Source: Aquitalea denitrificans
Lineage (GTDB): Bacteria > Pseudomonadota > Gammaproteobacteria > Burkholderiales > Chromobacteriaceae
Length of the DNA stretch: 64,000 nucleotides
Assembly (NCBI RefSeq): GCF_009856625.1
Contig: NZ_CP047241.1
Location: forward strand, 1,674,001 to 1,738,000
Reading direction: 5' to 3'
Part shown: positions 63,083-64,000 of the stretch, piece after piece
Layout: each line of letters starts with the position of its first letter
Position numbering within the stretch: the first letter of the stretch is position 1
Notes under the pieces: generated by a model
Database searches by the model: none
The model's input: the letters and a program-made list of their open reading frames with translations, nothing else
Told to the model about the DNA's origin: nothing
Translations under genes and position numbers: made by a program

Positions 63083-64000
<918 letters not shown>

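Overview
The window looks like a chromosomal segment of a betaproteobacterium of the order Neisseriales, probably the Chromobacterium / Aquitalea / Vogesella group. The core genes and their order suggest this: ssb, a YajR-like MFS gene and uvrA; rpoE-rseA-rseB-mucD-glutaredoxin-lepA; tauABCD; and a propionate cluster of the prpB-prpC-acnD-prpF type. Genus assignment is an inference from gene content. No rRNA or tRNA gene, no intact insertion sequence and no CRISPR array was seen.

Bases 1 to about 16.4 kb form an accessory region that reads as a defence island. It opens with a translationally coupled pair on the minus strand, an OLD-type ATPase/TOPRIM nuclease followed by a UvrD-like helicase cut by the window edge. 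This is the composition of Gabija (class 2 OLD). Divergent from it are two consecutive plus-strand genes of almost equal size (833 and 832 codons), each joining a helicase to a nuclease: an SF2 helicase with a C-terminal PD-(D/E)xK motif, and a NERD nuclease fused to an SF1/UvrD helicase and a zinc ribbon. I do not recognise the pair as a named system, and it is my best candidate for an undescribed one. Next come a GIY-YIG/MUG113-type protein and an XRE regulator, a secreted YD-repeat-like protein, an AbiEi-type antitoxin without its toxin, a HEPN-like two-gene unit, a low-GC cassette (about 13.85-15.1 kb) with an ART-like protein and a DUF2971 protein, and an unassigned, possibly nuclease-like protein. 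The boundary with core DNA lies between 16.08 and 16.47 kb.

From 16.5 to 34.8 kb the genes are core or semi-core. They are DNA repair (ssb, uvrA); an amidohydrolase / MFS / outer-membrane-protein operon with an N-terminally short LuxR regulator; a BenM-like LysR divergent from an MFS gene with an ATAC-N7-GTAT operator between them; an orphan fimbrial adhesin in low-GC DNA between two near-identical hairpin terminators; L-serine deaminase under a tandem glycine riboswitch; and a LysR-homocysteine methyltransferase pair.

From 34.8 to 52.6 kb lie signalling and nutrient genes. They are a soluble CZB chemoreceptor, tauABCD for taurine sulfur, dbpA, a membrane chemoreceptor with a periplasmic c-type haem motif, a flavoprotein, a LysR / PLP decarboxylase / amino-acid-binding-protein cluster, an FMN reductase, phosphatidylserine decarboxylase and a diguanylate cyclase.

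From 52.6 kb to the end are the 2-methylcitrate cycle genes (prpF, acnD, prpC, prpB, all minus strand, with a palindromic MITE-like element between acnD and prpF), and then the envelope-stress operon rpoE-rseA-rseB-mucD with a good sigma-E promoter, a glutaredoxin and the start of lepA.
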